Shown here one piece after another: positions 9,313 to 18,165 of a stretch of DNA of 64,000 bases. The position numbers and the translations under genes were made by a program. The stretch's first letter is position 1. The number at the start of each line of letters is the position of its first letter. A model generated the notes under the pieces. It was not told the DNA's origin, did not search any database, and worked only from the letters and a program-made list of their open reading frames with translations. The stretch is taken from the NCBI RefSeq assembly GCF_003012705.1, contig NZ_PXYL01000001.1, positions 372,001 to 436,000 of the forward strand, in the 5' to 3' direction. Source of the DNA: Pseudaminobacter soli (ex Li et al. 2025) (GTDB taxonomy: Bacteria; Pseudomonadota; Alphaproteobacteria; Rhizobiales; Rhizobiaceae).

Positions 9313-10506
9313 TCAATCGGGTGCGCCAACCAGCGCCAAGCCCTCGAAATAGTGATAGCCGATCGCGGTCGCCAGCACCGAGCGCGGCGTACCCTCATAA
9401 GCCTTCTCGTTCGCCGCGTCGAAGGCCGGGTAGCCGGCCTTGCGGTTGACTGCCAGTGCCGCAAGCGCCACCGCGAACGGGAACTGCGCTTCTTTCATGT
9501 GGCCGGTGAGCGTTCCGAATGCGCGCGCGACGAGCTGCGGATTGCGCTCCAGCGCTGCCTTTTCGGCCTTTGTCGCGGCGTGCGCGCCGGAGGCACCGGA
9601 CATTGCGAGCAGTTGGCCGTTCGCCGGCAGGTTCGTCTTGTCGAGCAGGCCGGCAATGGCCTCGCCCAGATCCTGCTTGCGACGGCGGGTGAGATCGGAA
9701 ACCACGGGGCCGAGCGTCGCGTAGATGCGCGCGCCGCGTGCTTCGGCATGCTCGCGCGATTCCAGCACCAGGAAGGCCGCGCCCGAGCCGCTGACCACAC
9801 CACCGCCTTCGCCGCCTTCACGCTGCCACACCGGCTTCCAGGGGCCGCGATGCAGGTAGCCGCCGAGCTCGTAGCCCAGCAGCATGTCGGGATGTTCGGT
9901 CTGGAACGCGCCGCCTACCAGCACATGCGTCGACTGGCCCGAGCGGATGCGTGCCGCCGCCGTGTCGACCGCCGAAACGCCGGCGCCTTCCTCGCCCATG
10001 AAGGTGCGCGAAGATCCGGTGACCTTGTGGACGATGGAGATGTTGCCGGCGAGCAGGTTGGAAAGCTGCGCCAGGAAAAGCGTCGGCCGAAGCTCGGTGG
10101 TCAGCTTCTCGTTCAGCAGTACGTCGCGGTCGTTGCGCGTCTCGGAAGCTTCGAGGATCGCGTTGTCCACCGTTCCGTCGCGCTCGCCGCCGCCGGCCGC
10201 CACCACCATGTCCATGGTGGCGCACAGCGCTTCGTCGGTCTTGATGCCGGCATCGTCCAGTGCAAGGCCTGCCGTGTAGGTGCCGAGCCGCTGCCAGGTC
10301 TCCATCTGCCGCTGGTCGCCGCGCTTGGCGATCTGCAGGCCCCAGTCGATTTCCGGCAGGGGGTGGACGGAGTAGGGGGAATAGCGTTCGGCATCCACTG
10401 TCGGCGCCGCGTCAGTGGCGGTCAGCTTCTGCCAATGCGCATCGGTGCCTTCGCCCAGCGACGAGACAAGGCCGATGCCGGTGATGACGACGTCGTGGGC
10501 GCTCAT
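9313..10506 (-). CDS. fabF2: Ketosynthase-like protein without the catalytic cysteine (FabF2, chain-length-factor-like)
   Basis: A 397-residue protein of the thiolase-like KAS family (N-terminal V-V-I-T-G-I-G-L-V-S-S-L-G). The nucleophile position, which in FabF1 is S-T-A-C-A-S-G, here reads F-M-G-E-E-G-A-G, with Glu173 aligned ungapped to Cys173. The only cysteine is Cys95, away from the active site. The first active-site histidine (N-A-H-G-T-S) is also gone; the second (T-G-H-M-K-E-A) remains. It therefore looks like the inactive beta partner of type II polyketide synthases. It starts at the ATG at 10506 (a TTG two codons earlier is weaker), 40 bases after acpXL. Confidence 0.85.
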   Translation of the reverse strand: MSAHDVVITGIGLVSSLGEGTDAHWQKLTATDAAPTVDAERYSPYSVHPLPEIDWGLQIAKRGDQRQMETWQRLGTYTAGLALDDAGIKTDEALCATMDMVVAAGGGERDGTVDNAILEASETRNDRDVLLNEKLTTELRPTLFLAQLSNLLAGNISIVHKVTGSSRTFMGEEGAGVSAVDTAAARIRSGQSTHVLVGGAFQTEHPDMLLGYELGGYLHRGPWKPVWQREGGEGGGVVSGSGAAFLVLESREHAEARGARIYATLGPVVSDLTRRRKQDLGEAIAGLLDKTNLPANGQLLAMSGASGAHAATKAEKAALERNPQLVARAFGTLTGHMKEAQFPFAVALAALAVNRKAGYPAFDAANEKAYEGTPRSVLATAIGYHYFEGLALVGAPD

Positions 10507-10546
10507 GGGCAACTTTTGTGGGTCAGGCCGCTTGTCCCGTCAAGGG

Positions 10547-10831
10547 TCAGGCGGCAGCCTTTGCTGCGACCAGACCGTCGATCTTGGCGCAGAGGTTCTT
10601 CATCAGGAAGTAGTCGTCGGTAGAGGCCTTGCCGTCGTTGACGTCCTGCGTCCACTTCTCGAGCGGCACCTTGATGCCGAATTCCTTGTCGATCGCAAAG
10701 ACGATGTCGAGGAAATCGAGGCTGTCGATCCCGAGGTCATCGATGGTGTGGCTCTCGGGCGTGATGGTGTCGAGGTCGATCTCGCTCGTGTCGGCGATGA
10801 TCTTGGCAACTTTCTCGAATGTCGTGGACAC
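10547..10831 (-). CDS. acpXL: Specialised acyl carrier protein AcpXL
   Basis: A 94-residue acyl carrier protein, acidic, with the phosphopantetheine serine at residue 37 in G-I-D-S-L-D-F-L-D. It is longer than the housekeeping ACP (about 78 residues), with an insert and an alanine-rich tail, as is usual for rhizobial AcpXL, which carries the C28 acyl chain used by LpxXL. It is the first gene of the five-gene minus-strand operon, so the promoter should lie in 10832-10993. Confidence 0.93.
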   Translation of the reverse strand: MSTTFEKVAKIIADTSEIDLDTITPESHTIDDLGIDSLDFLDIVFAIDKEFGIKVPLEKWTQDVNDGKASTDDYFLMKNLCAKIDGLVAAKAAA

Positions 10832-10993
10832 GGCTTATCCTTATGATGTGCGGGCGGATTCCTTTCCGCGCAGGTTTGTTCGGCTCTCTAATCCGTTTTT
10901 TTAGGCAGGAAAAGACCCAATCGCCCTTTCGCGGCCGGTGGCCGGCGCAAGCGGTCTTTCCGTCTGGTCACGTCATGCGGCGTACAATGCCCG

Positions 10994-11551
10994 TCAATTG
11001 AACACGATTCGGCCAAGAATATGGAGCCCCTGGCCGTCAGGTTTGACGATCACGGCTTCGCCTTCGCGGGCCGTCTGGCCGGTCAGCGCGGCAATGATTT
11101 CCTGGTGGGTCACCAGCACCAGATTGCCCGACCCGGTGAAGGCGCGGATCTCCTTCAGGATCGCCTCCTTCTGCTCCGCACTCACCTCCGCGCCGGGCGC
11201 CGGCTGGTCGAGCGCGGCGAGGGGCTCGACGATCTTGTCGCCGAAGGCGATGCGCGCGGTTTCCAGCGCGTTGCAGTAACGGCTCGACAGCACGCGTTCC
11301 GTGGTCTCGGCGCGCGCGGCAAAGAGGGCGCCCATCTTGCGCGCCTGCTGCTTGCCGCGGTCGGAGAGGTTGCGCTGGGTGGCGCAGTTCTCGATGTCGA
11401 AATTGGCTGGCTCGCCGCCACCTCCGGGCGTGATCGCATGCCGCAGCAGCACGACATGGCCGCCATTGCGCAGCAGCGCCCAGCCGGCTTCCGTGGCCGC
11501 GGCCGGCACCATTGCCGCAAGCAGAAACAACAAGGACATCACTATGCGCAT
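10994..11551 (-). CDS. Secreted histidine phosphatase family protein
   Basis: About 185 residues from the ATG at 11551, with an N-terminal signal sequence (M-R-I-V-M-S-L-L-F-L-L then A-A-A-T-E-A). The histidine phosphatase signature L-L-R-H-A is present near residue 36, and V-T-H-Q near the C-terminus supplies the second histidine. It probably acts in the periplasm on an unknown phosphorylated substrate. An in-frame start at 11608 would lengthen the N-terminus. It is divergent from the AEC transporter. Confidence 0.8.
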   Translation of the reverse strand: MRIVMSLLFLLAAMVPAAATEAGWALLRNGGHVVLLRHAITPGGGGEPANFDIENCATQRNLSDRGKQQARKMGALFAARAETTERVLSSRYCNALETARIAFGDKIVEPLAALDQPAPGAEVSAEQKEAILKEIRAFTGSGNLVLVTHQEIIAALTGQTAREGEAVIVKPDGQGLHILGRIVFN

Positions 11552-11700
11552 GCAATCTTTCCGGACAGTTCGGCGCATATAGGGATGGGAAAGCCGGACG
11601 AAAGGCAAGCGCGAGCACGATCCACTTCGCCTGTGGGCTCATATGCATAGGGGTTGCTGGACGATTGCGCGGCCATGGAGGCTCACTTATCACCGCGCGC

Positions 11701-12651
11701 ATGTCACCGATGGTCGAAACCGTTCTGTTCGTCTTCAGCCTTGTCGCGCTCGGCTATTTTTCCGGGCTTTCCGGCTATCTGAAGGCGGATGTCGGCGATG
11801 CGCTGTCCCGCTTCACCGTCGGCGTGGCGCTTCCCGTGCTGCTGTTCCGCACCATGGTCACCGCGGACTTCAAGGGTGCGGCGCCATGGACCCTGTGGAC
11901 AACCTATTTCGTGGCGGTGATCGTCGCCTGGACCGCGGGGCATCTCGTCACCACCCGGATCTTCGGCCGGGATTCGCAGGCCGGCGTCGTCGGCGGAGTG
12001 GCGACGGCGTTCTCGAACCTGCTCCTGCTCGGCATACCCTTCATGCTCGGCGTCTTCGGCCAGGAGGGCGTCGACATATTGTCGCTGATCATCTCGGTGC
12101 ATCTGCCGACGATGCTGGCGGGGTCGATCATCATGTTCGAGGTGTTTGGCGGACGGAAGAACGGCCACGTTCATCCGCTGCGCCTCGCGCATGATTTTCT
12201 GCGCCGGCTCTACACCAACTCATTGATCGTCGGCATCCTTGCGGGGCTTGCCTGGCGTTTCATCGGCCTGCCGGTGCCGGGTCTCCTCGGCCGGCTGGTC
12301 GATGCCCTGGCCGGCATAGCGGGGCCGCTGGCGCTGTTTGCCATGGGGCTCGGCCTGCGAAAGTTCGGCATTCAGGGCAACGTCAAGCCGGCGATTGCGC
12401 TGTCAGCCCTGAAGCTGATGCTGATGCCGGCTGTGGCGCTTGCCATGGCATGGCTGCTCGGCCTGCCGCCTCTGCCGGCCAAGGTGGCCATTGCGGCGGC
12501 GGCACTGCCTTCGGGCGTCAATTCCTATCTCATCGCGGTGCAATTCGGCACCGGCCAAGCGCTGGCGTCCAACCAGATGACGATCGCCACCGCCTGCGCG
12601 GTCGTCACCACCGCATTCTGGCTGACGATCGCTCATATGGTTTTCGGATAG
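11701..12651 (+). CDS. AEC (auxin efflux carrier) family transporter
   Basis: A 316-residue integral membrane protein with about ten hydrophobic segments in two halves, typical of the AEC family (malonate, malate or unknown organic acid transporters). The start may be the ATG at 11701 or the one at 11710; neither has a strong ribosome site. There is no obvious operon partner, so the substrate cannot be inferred. Confidence 0.8.
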   Translation: MSPMVETVLFVFSLVALGYFSGLSGYLKADVGDALSRFTVGVALPVLLFRTMVTADFKGAAPWTLWTTYFVAVIVAWTAGHLVTTRIFGRDSQAGVVGGVATAFSNLLLLGIPFMLGVFGQEGVDILSLIISVHLPTMLAGSIIMFEVFGGRKNGHVHPLRLAHDFLRRLYTNSLIVGILAGLAWRFIGLPVPGLLGRLVDALAGIAGPLALFAMGLGLRKFGIQGNVKPAIALSALKLMLMPAVALAMAWLLGLPPLPAKVAIAAAALPSGVNSYLIAVQFGTGQALASNQMTIATACAVVTTAFWLTIAHMVFG

Positions 12652-12869
12652 CCCCGTAGGGGTACAGACTTTCTCCGGCTCTGGACCATAAGGTCATGGC
12701 ACAAGGAGATTGATCCAGTTACTTTACGTGAGTTAAAGAGGTGGCGCGCTTGCGGGGCGGGTCATATATGTGTGGCACATCGCGCAACACCGACGGCGGG
12801 CGTTCCGCCGCTGCGACGAATTTCCAGAGGACCGGCGCGTCGTGGCGCGCCGCACGAGAGGCGAGACGA

Positions 12870-14327
12870 ATGCTCCAGAAAACCAGCCATTTCATGCGCC
12901 AGGCAAATCTCATCAATGGCGAATGGGTCCAGGCCGATTCCGGCAAGACCGTTGATGTGATCAACCCGGCGACGGGCCTCAAGATCGGCACCGTGCCCTA
13001 TGCGACGGGCGTCGAGACGCGCCGCGCCATCGAGGCTGCCAACGAGGCCTTCAAGAGCTTCCGCAAGACGTCGGCGCTCGAGCGCTCCAAGCTGCTGCGC
13101 AAGCTGCACGACGCCATCATGGACAACCAGGACGCGCTGGCCGAGCTGCTCACCATGGAGCAGGGCAAGTCGCTGACCGAAGCCAAGGGCGAGGTCGGCT
13201 CGTCGGCTGCCTATGTGCTGTGGTTCGCCGAGGAAGCCCGCCGCACCTATGGCGACGTCGTTCCGTCCCCGTGGGCTGACCGCCGTGTTCTCGTGACCAA
13301 GGAGCCGGTCGGCGTCATCGCGGCGATCACGCCGTGGAACTTCCCGTCCTCCATGCTGGCGCGCAAGATCGGCCCGGCAATCGCCGCCGGCTGTACCTCG
13401 GTCGTCAAGCCGGCCACGCAGACCCCTTATTCGGGCCTGGCCTGGGGCGCGCTGTGCGAGGAAGTCGGCATTCCGAAGGGCGTCGTCAACGTCGTCACCG
13501 GTTCGGCCGCCCAGATCGGCGACGAGCTCTGCACCAACCCGCTGGTCAAGAAGATCACCTTCACCGGCTCGACCGAGGTCGGCAAGATGCTGATCGCCAA
13601 GTCGGCTTCGACCGTCAAGAAGGTCTCGATGGAGCTGGGCGGCAACGCTCCGTTCCTGGTCTTCAACGACGCTGATATCGACCGCGCGGTCGAAGGCGCC
13701 ATCGCCGCCAAGTTCCGCAATTCGGGCCAGACCTGCGTCTGCACCAACCGCTTCTTCGCCCAGGCCGGCATCTACGACAAGTTCGTGGAGAAGCTGGCCG
13801 AGGCTTCGAACAAGCTCAAGGTCGGCCACGGCCTCGATGCCGGCGTGCAGCAGGGCCCGCTGATCGACGAGAAGGCCGTCGAGAAGGTCGAGGAATTCAT
13901 CGCCGACGCCACCGCCAATGGCGGCAAGATCGTTGCCGGCGGCAAGCGCCACGCGCTGGGCGGCTCCTTCTTCGAGCCGACCGTCATCGCCAACGCGACC
14001 CCCGACATGAAGTTCATGAAGGAAGAGATCTTCGGCCCTATCGCTCCGGTCTTCAAGTTCGAGACGGAAGAAGAGGCGGTTGCGCTCGCCAACGACACCG
14101 AGTTCGGTCTCGCCTGCTACTTCTACACCGGCGATCTGGGCCGCGCCTTCCGCGTGATGGAAGGGCTGAAGTACGGCATGGTCGGCGTCAATGAAGGCAT
14201 CATCACCACTCCGGAAGCCCCGTTCGGCGGCGTCAAGGAGTCGGGTCTGGGCCGCGAGGGCGGTCACCAGGGCATCGAGGATTACCTCGACACCAAGTAC
14301 GTCTGCATCGGCGGCCTCGGCCTCTGA
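12870..14327 (+). CDS. gabD: NAD(P)-dependent succinate-semialdehyde dehydrogenase
   Basis: A 485-residue aldehyde dehydrogenase with P-W-N-F-P near residue 150, F-T-G-S-T-E-V-G-K, the catalytic glutamate in M-E-L-G-G-N-A-P and the catalytic Cys289 in S-G-Q-T-C-V-C-T-N-R. The second cysteine two residues later is typical of GabD-type enzymes. It converts succinate semialdehyde to succinate, the last step of the GABA shunt. The ATG at 12870 follows a GAGAGGCGAG ribosome site; the frame is open upstream. No gabT lies beside it. A terminator follows. Confidence 0.88.
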   Translation: MLQKTSHFMRQANLINGEWVQADSGKTVDVINPATGLKIGTVPYATGVETRRAIEAANEAFKSFRKTSALERSKLLRKLHDAIMDNQDALAELLTMEQGKSLTEAKGEVGSSAAYVLWFAEEARRTYGDVVPSPWADRRVLVTKEPVGVIAAITPWNFPSSMLARKIGPAIAAGCTSVVKPATQTPYSGLAWGALCEEVGIPKGVVNVVTGSAAQIGDELCTNPLVKKITFTGSTEVGKMLIAKSASTVKKVSMELGGNAPFLVFNDADIDRAVEGAIAAKFRNSGQTCVCTNRFFAQAGIYDKFVEKLAEASNKLKVGHGLDAGVQQGPLIDEKAVEKVEEFIADATANGGKIVAGGKRHALGGSFFEPTVIANATPDMKFMKEEIFGPIAPVFKFETEEEAVALANDTEFGLACYFYTGDLGRAFRVMEGLKYGMVGVNEGIITTPEAPFGGVKESGLGREGGHQGIEDYLDTKYVCIGGLGL

Positions 14328-14363
14328 TCGATAGGGCCAGGCCCTATCCCTTGACATGATGAC

Positions 14364-14394
14364 GGGCGCGGCCTCAAGGTCGCGTCCGTTTTTC
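14364..14394 (+). terminator. Rho-independent terminator after gabD
   Basis: A ten-pair stem with two G-U pairs (GGGCGCGGCC, loop TCAA, GGTCGCGTCC) is followed by G and a run of five T, 37 bases after the gabD stop. It separates gabD from the epimerase gene. Confidence 0.8.
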
Positions 14395-14416
14395 ATTTTT
14401 GGGTCCGGAGCGGGGC

Positions 14417-15436
14417 ATGTCGGGCGGCAAGGTCTTCGGTACGACAGGTGACGGACATTCCGTCCAGCGCTTCGAGATTGCGGGCGGCGGCCTGACGGCC
14501 AGGATCATGAATTGGGGCGCGGTGGTGCAGGATCTGCGCCTCGCCGGCCACGACGCGCCGCTGGTGCTCGGCTTCGAGCGCTTCGCCAACTATCCGCTTT
14601 CGTCTCCCTATTTCGGCGCCATCGTCGGGCGCTTCGCCAACCGCATCCGCGGCGGCCGCTTCACGCTCGAAGGCCGGCGCTACAGCATCGATCCCGAGCG
14701 GCCCGAGACCAATGGGCTGCATGGCGGCATCAATGGCTTCGGCCATCGGGTATGGGATGTCCTGGTGCATGGGCCTGACTTCATTACCTTCGGTCTGCAC
14801 GATCCGGACGGCGAAATGGGCTTTCCGGGCGCGCTCGACGTGCGCTGCACCTACCGGCTGAAGATTCCCGGCACGCTGGCGATCGAACTGACCGCGACCT
14901 GCGACGAGCCCACGCTCTGCAACCTGGCGCACCATTCCTATTTCAACCTCGACGACGGCGGCACCGGCGACGTCCTCGACCATCGCATCATGCTGAATGC
15001 GGCCGCCTATCTGCCGGTCGACGGGAGCTGCGTGCCCACTGGCGTCGTGAAGCCCGTCGACGACACGCCGTTCGACTTCCGCCATGCCCGCCCCATCCGC
15101 ATGGAGAGCGAAGGCGAGCAACTCGGCTACGACAACAATTTCTGCCTGGCCGCCGCGCGCGGGCCGCTCAGGCAGGCTGCCTGGGTGCAGGGGGCGTCCT
15201 CAGGCGTCGAGATGGAGGTCTGGACCACGGAGCCCGGCGTCCAGTTCTATATCGGCCAGCACCTCAACACCGAAGCGCGCGGACTCGGCGGCCGGCGCTA
15301 CAAGGCTTATGCAGGGTTCTGCCTCGAGCCGCAGGTCTGGCCCGATGCGCCGAACCATCCCTATTTCCCGCAGGCCACGCTCTGGCCCGGAGAGCTTTAT
15401 CGCCAGACCACGGAGTACCGATTCAGGCTGGACTAG
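14417..15436 (+). CDS. Aldose 1-epimerase (galactose mutarotase family)
   Basis: A 339-residue protein with the aldose epimerase fold signature: N-R-I-R-G-G-R-F near residue 80, N-G-L-H-G-G near residue 100 and N-L-A-H-H-S-Y-F-N-L around residue 175, the histidines being the catalytic type. The C-terminal C-L-E-P-Q-x-W-P-D-A-P-N is typical. It interconverts alpha and beta anomers of hexoses or related sugars. The ATG at 14417 follows GGAGCGGGG. It converges with a sugar kinase gene, suggesting a shared sugar-use theme but not an operon. Confidence 0.9.
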   Translation: MSGGKVFGTTGDGHSVQRFEIAGGGLTARIMNWGAVVQDLRLAGHDAPLVLGFERFANYPLSSPYFGAIVGRFANRIRGGRFTLEGRRYSIDPERPETNGLHGGINGFGHRVWDVLVHGPDFITFGLHDPDGEMGFPGALDVRCTYRLKIPGTLAIELTATCDEPTLCNLAHHSYFNLDDGGTGDVLDHRIMLNAAAYLPVDGSCVPTGVVKPVDDTPFDFRHARPIRMESEGEQLGYDNNFCLAAARGPLRQAAWVQGASSGVEMEVWTTEPGVQFYIGQHLNTEARGLGGRRYKAYAGFCLEPQVWPDAPNHPYFPQATLWPGELYRQTTEYRFRLD

Positions 15437-15448
15437 TCGGCTAATCGG

Positions 15449-16369
15449 TCACAGATCGAAGGCAAGCTGCAGGATGTCGAAGGGCGCCAGCGCGCCTCGT
15501 ATCTGCACCACCGCCGCCGCGACGTGATGCGCACGGCGGGCTGCTTCCTTCGGCGGCAGTCCCAGCAGGCGGGCCGAGAGGTAACCGCCATTGAAGGCGT
15601 CGCCGGCGCCGGTCGTATCCAGCGGCTCTGCGACATGGCTGGCCGGTACGGTGAACATGTCCTCGTAGTGGGAGATCAGTGCTGCGCCCTCGCCATTCTT
15701 GACGGCGATCTCCGCCACGCCGATCTCCTCCAGCCGCCGCGCGGTCGCCTCGGGCGACGCGTCGCCGTAGAGCTCCTGCTCGTCGGTGAAAGTCGGCAGG
15801 GCGATGTCGGTGATCTTCAGCCCCTCGTCGATGACGGCGCGGGCGGTCGCCGCGTCGGGCCACAGTCGCGGCCTGTAATTGGGGTCGAAGGCGATGTGAG
15901 AGCCATGCGCCCGCGCCGCCGAAATCGCCTGTAGCAGGGTGCGCCGGCTCGGCGCATCCAGAATCGCCAAGGTGATCCCGGAAAAGTAGACAAGTGTCCG
16001 TTGTTCAAGGCTTTTTGCCAGTGCAGCCGGGTTGCTGGCGAGCTGCCGGGCGGCCGCATCGCCGCGCCAGTAGGTGAAGGAACGCTCGGCGCCTTTCAGC
16101 GTGATGGCATAAAGGCCGGGGCGGGCGCCTGGAATGATCGGGCTCTTGGCTATGCCGATGTCGTTTTCGCGGAAGAAGGCGATCTGGTCCTGCGAGAAGG
16201 GATCGTCGCCGAAGGCCGAGACATAGTCGACATTATCACTTTCGCTCAGCGCGCGAATGGTCCAGAGCGTGTTGAAAGTGTCGCCGCCAAACCCCATGCG
16301 CCAGCTGTGACCGGTCTGCCCCGACAGCTCGAGCATGCACTCGCCGATCGCCACGATGCCTTCCGTCAT
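15449..16369 (-). CDS. PfkB-family sugar kinase, probably 2-dehydro-3-deoxygluconokinase
   Basis: A 306-residue ribokinase-fold kinase. The N-terminal G-E-C-M-L-E-L and G-G-D-T-F-N-T resemble KDG kinases, and the PfkB signature D-T-T-G-A-G-D-A-F-N-G-G near residue 250 includes the catalytic aspartate. KDG kinase makes 2-keto-3-deoxy-6-phosphogluconate from the uronate pathway for the Entner-Doudoroff aldolase. Related sugar substrates cannot be excluded. Transcribed towards the epimerase gene. Confidence 0.8.
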   Translation of the reverse strand: MTEGIVAIGECMLELSGQTGHSWRMGFGGDTFNTLWTIRALSESDNVDYVSAFGDDPFSQDQIAFFRENDIGIAKSPIIPGARPGLYAITLKGAERSFTYWRGDAAARQLASNPAALAKSLEQRTLVYFSGITLAILDAPSRRTLLQAISAARAHGSHIAFDPNYRPRLWPDAATARAVIDEGLKITDIALPTFTDEQELYGDASPEATARRLEEIGVAEIAVKNGEGAALISHYEDMFTVPASHVAEPLDTTGAGDAFNGGYLSARLLGLPPKEAARRAHHVAAAVVQIRGALAPFDILQLAFDL

Positions 16370-16516
16370 GCAGTCCTCCTCTCCTGATGAAATGAATTTA
16401 TAGTGGCAGAGGCATGCTGACCATGGTCGGTCACAAAATGGCTTTACGCTTTTCGGAGATACCGCCAGCGGTTAGGTTGCCGCTTCCAAGATGAGAATCG
16501 ATCAAGGAGCAGGAGA

Positions 16517-16960
16517 GTGGGGTTCAACTGGCGTTATCTCGTGGCCATCATCGGCATCGCGGCAGTCGCGGCTATGGCGTTGACCAAGCTTTACTCCGTT
16601 CCGCCACAGCCAGTGAGCGGCCCCAACTTCGCCTTCAGCAAGCCGAGCGACCAGGGCACCTATGTCGTCGCCATCGAACCGGAAACGACACCGGTGAAGC
16701 AGGGCGAACTGCATAGCTGGATCGTGACCGTCAAGACGCCGGACGGCAAGCCGGTCGAGAGCGCCAAGATTACCGTCAGCGGCGGTATGCCGGCGCATGG
16801 CCACGGCCTGCCCACCAGCCCCGAAGTGACCGACCATCTGGGTGAGGGGCGTTACCGCGTCGAAGGCGTCAAATTCAGCATGGCCGGGCTCTGGGAGCTC
16901 AAATTCGCCATTTCGGCACCGCAGGGCGACGACCAGGCCGTGTTCAACCTCATGCTATGA
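16517..16960 (+). CDS. Membrane-anchored FixH/YtkA-like protein
   Basis: A 147-residue protein with a single N-terminal membrane anchor (residues about 6-24) and a periplasmic beta-rich domain of the FixH/YtkA type, with G-M-P-A-H-G-H-G-L-P, G-E-G-R-Y-R-V and M-A-G-L-W-E-L characteristic of the family. Related domains occur in copper handling and oxidase maturation; the His-rich and Met-containing loop could bind metal, which is inference. It starts at GTG 16517 with AGGAG just upstream and overlaps the peroxidase gene by four bases, so the two are translationally coupled. Confidence 0.8.
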   Translation: MGFNWRYLVAIIGIAAVAAMALTKLYSVPPQPVSGPNFAFSKPSDQGTYVVAIEPETTPVKQGELHSWIVTVKTPDGKPVESAKITVSGGMPAHGHGLPTSPEVTDHLGEGRYRVEGVKFSMAGLWELKFAISAPQGDDQAVFNLML

Positions 16961-18165
16961 GCCGGCGACGCTACCTGACATTTCTGCCGGCGGCGCTTGC
17001 CCTGTCGGCTCTGCTCGGCTGCAAGCCCGTGCCGTTCACCGAGGCGGAGAAGAAGGCCGTCGCCTCGCTGTCGCTCTCCTCGCTGCCGCCGCTGCCCGCC
17101 GACCCAAGCAACCGCTATGCCGACGAGCCCGCGGCTGCGGCCCTCGGCGCCACGCTGTTTTTCGATCAGCGTCTGAGCCGCAATGGCGATGTCGCCTGCA
17201 GTACCTGTCATCTCGCCGACCGCCAGTTCCAGGATGACCGGCCGCTCGGCGTCGGCATTTCAACCACCAGCCGGCGCACCATGCCGCTTGCCGATGTCGC
17301 GCGCAGCCCGTTCCTGTTCTGGGATGGTCGCCGCGACAGTCTTTGGGCGCAGGCGCTTGGACCGCTGGAGGATGCGCGCGAGCATGGCGGCACCCGCGCG
17401 GCCTATGCCCATTTCGTGAAGGACAATTTTGCCGCGCGCTATGCGCCCATATTCGGGCCGCTGCCCGATCTGTCGGACGTGCCGGCCAGCGCGAGTCCGC
17501 TCGGCGGCGAGACCGAGAAGGTCGCCTGGGCGGCCATGAGCGAGGCGCAGCAGGAAGCCGTGAACCGCGTCTTTGCCGATATCGGCAAGGCGATTGCCGC
17601 CTTCGAACGCTCGATCGTGCACGAAAAGACCCGCTTCGACCGCTTTGCCGAGGCTGTGGCGTCTGGTGTCGAGCCGGAAGGCGACGCCGCGCTGACCGAT
17701 GAGGAATTTGCTGGCTTGCGGCTGTTTGTCGGCAAGGCGAATTGCATCGAATGCCACAACGGGCCGCGCTTCACCGACGATCATTTCCACAACACCGGCA
17801 TCCCGCCCGCTGATGGCTTGTCGGAAGATCTCGGCCGGCAAGCCGGGGTGGCGCAGGTTCTGGCTGATCCGTTCAATTGCCTCGGCCTCTACAGCGATGC
17901 CGCGCCGGAGGCCTGCAAGGAGTTGCGCTTCATGGTCAAGTCCGGCCCTGAACTGCGCCGCGCCTACAAGACGCCATCGCTGCGCGGCGTGGCCGATCGC
18001 CCGCCCTACATGCATGCAGGTCAGATCCCGACGCTGGAGGCGGTGGTCGATCACTATGCCCGCGCTCCGAAGAGCCGGGAGGGAAAGTCGGAAGTCGTTC
18101 CGCTCAAGCTTTCCGAAAGCGAGCGGGCCGCGCTGGTGGCGTTTCTTAAGACGCTGTCGAACTGA
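16957..18165 (+). CDS. Di-heme cytochrome c peroxidase/MauG family lipoprotein
   Basis: A 402-residue secreted protein with a lipobox (A-L-L-G-C, lipidated Cys22) and two c-type heme sites: C-S-T-C-H from Cys81 and C-I-E-C-H from Cys263. The spacing and the segment R-R-T-M-P-L-A-D match the bacterial cytochrome c peroxidase/MauG family, which reduces H2O2 or carries out high-valent heme oxidations. Lipidation would hold it at a membrane. Its start overlaps the FixH-like gene (ATGA), implying a joint function. Peroxidase versus MauG-like maturation cannot be told from sequence alone. Confidence 0.88.
   Translation: MSRRRYLTFLPAALALSALLGCKPVPFTEAEKKAVASLSLSSLPPLPADPSNRYADEPAAAALGATLFFDQRLSRNGDVACSTCHLADRQFQDDRPLGVGISTTSRRTMPLADVARSPFLFWDGRRDSLWAQALGPLEDAREHGGTRAAYAHFVKDNFAARYAPIFGPLPDLSDVPASASPLGGETEKVAWAAMSEAQQEAVNRVFADIGKAIAAFERSIVHEKTRFDRFAEAVASGVEPEGDAALTDEEFAGLRLFVGKANCIECHNGPRFTDDHFHNTGIPPADGLSEDLGRQAGVAQVLADPFNCLGLYSDAAPEACKELRFMVKSGPELRRAYKTPSLRGVADRPPYMHAGQIPTLEAVVDHYARAPKSREGKSEVVPLKLSESERAALVAFLKTLSN

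Noticed and set aside
8251-10623. A 790-codon plus-strand open frame opposite fabF1 and fabF2
   Set aside because: It is an antisense shadow of two clear ketosynthase-family genes in GC-rich DNA, has Arg/Ala/Gly-rich low-complexity composition and no ribosome site.
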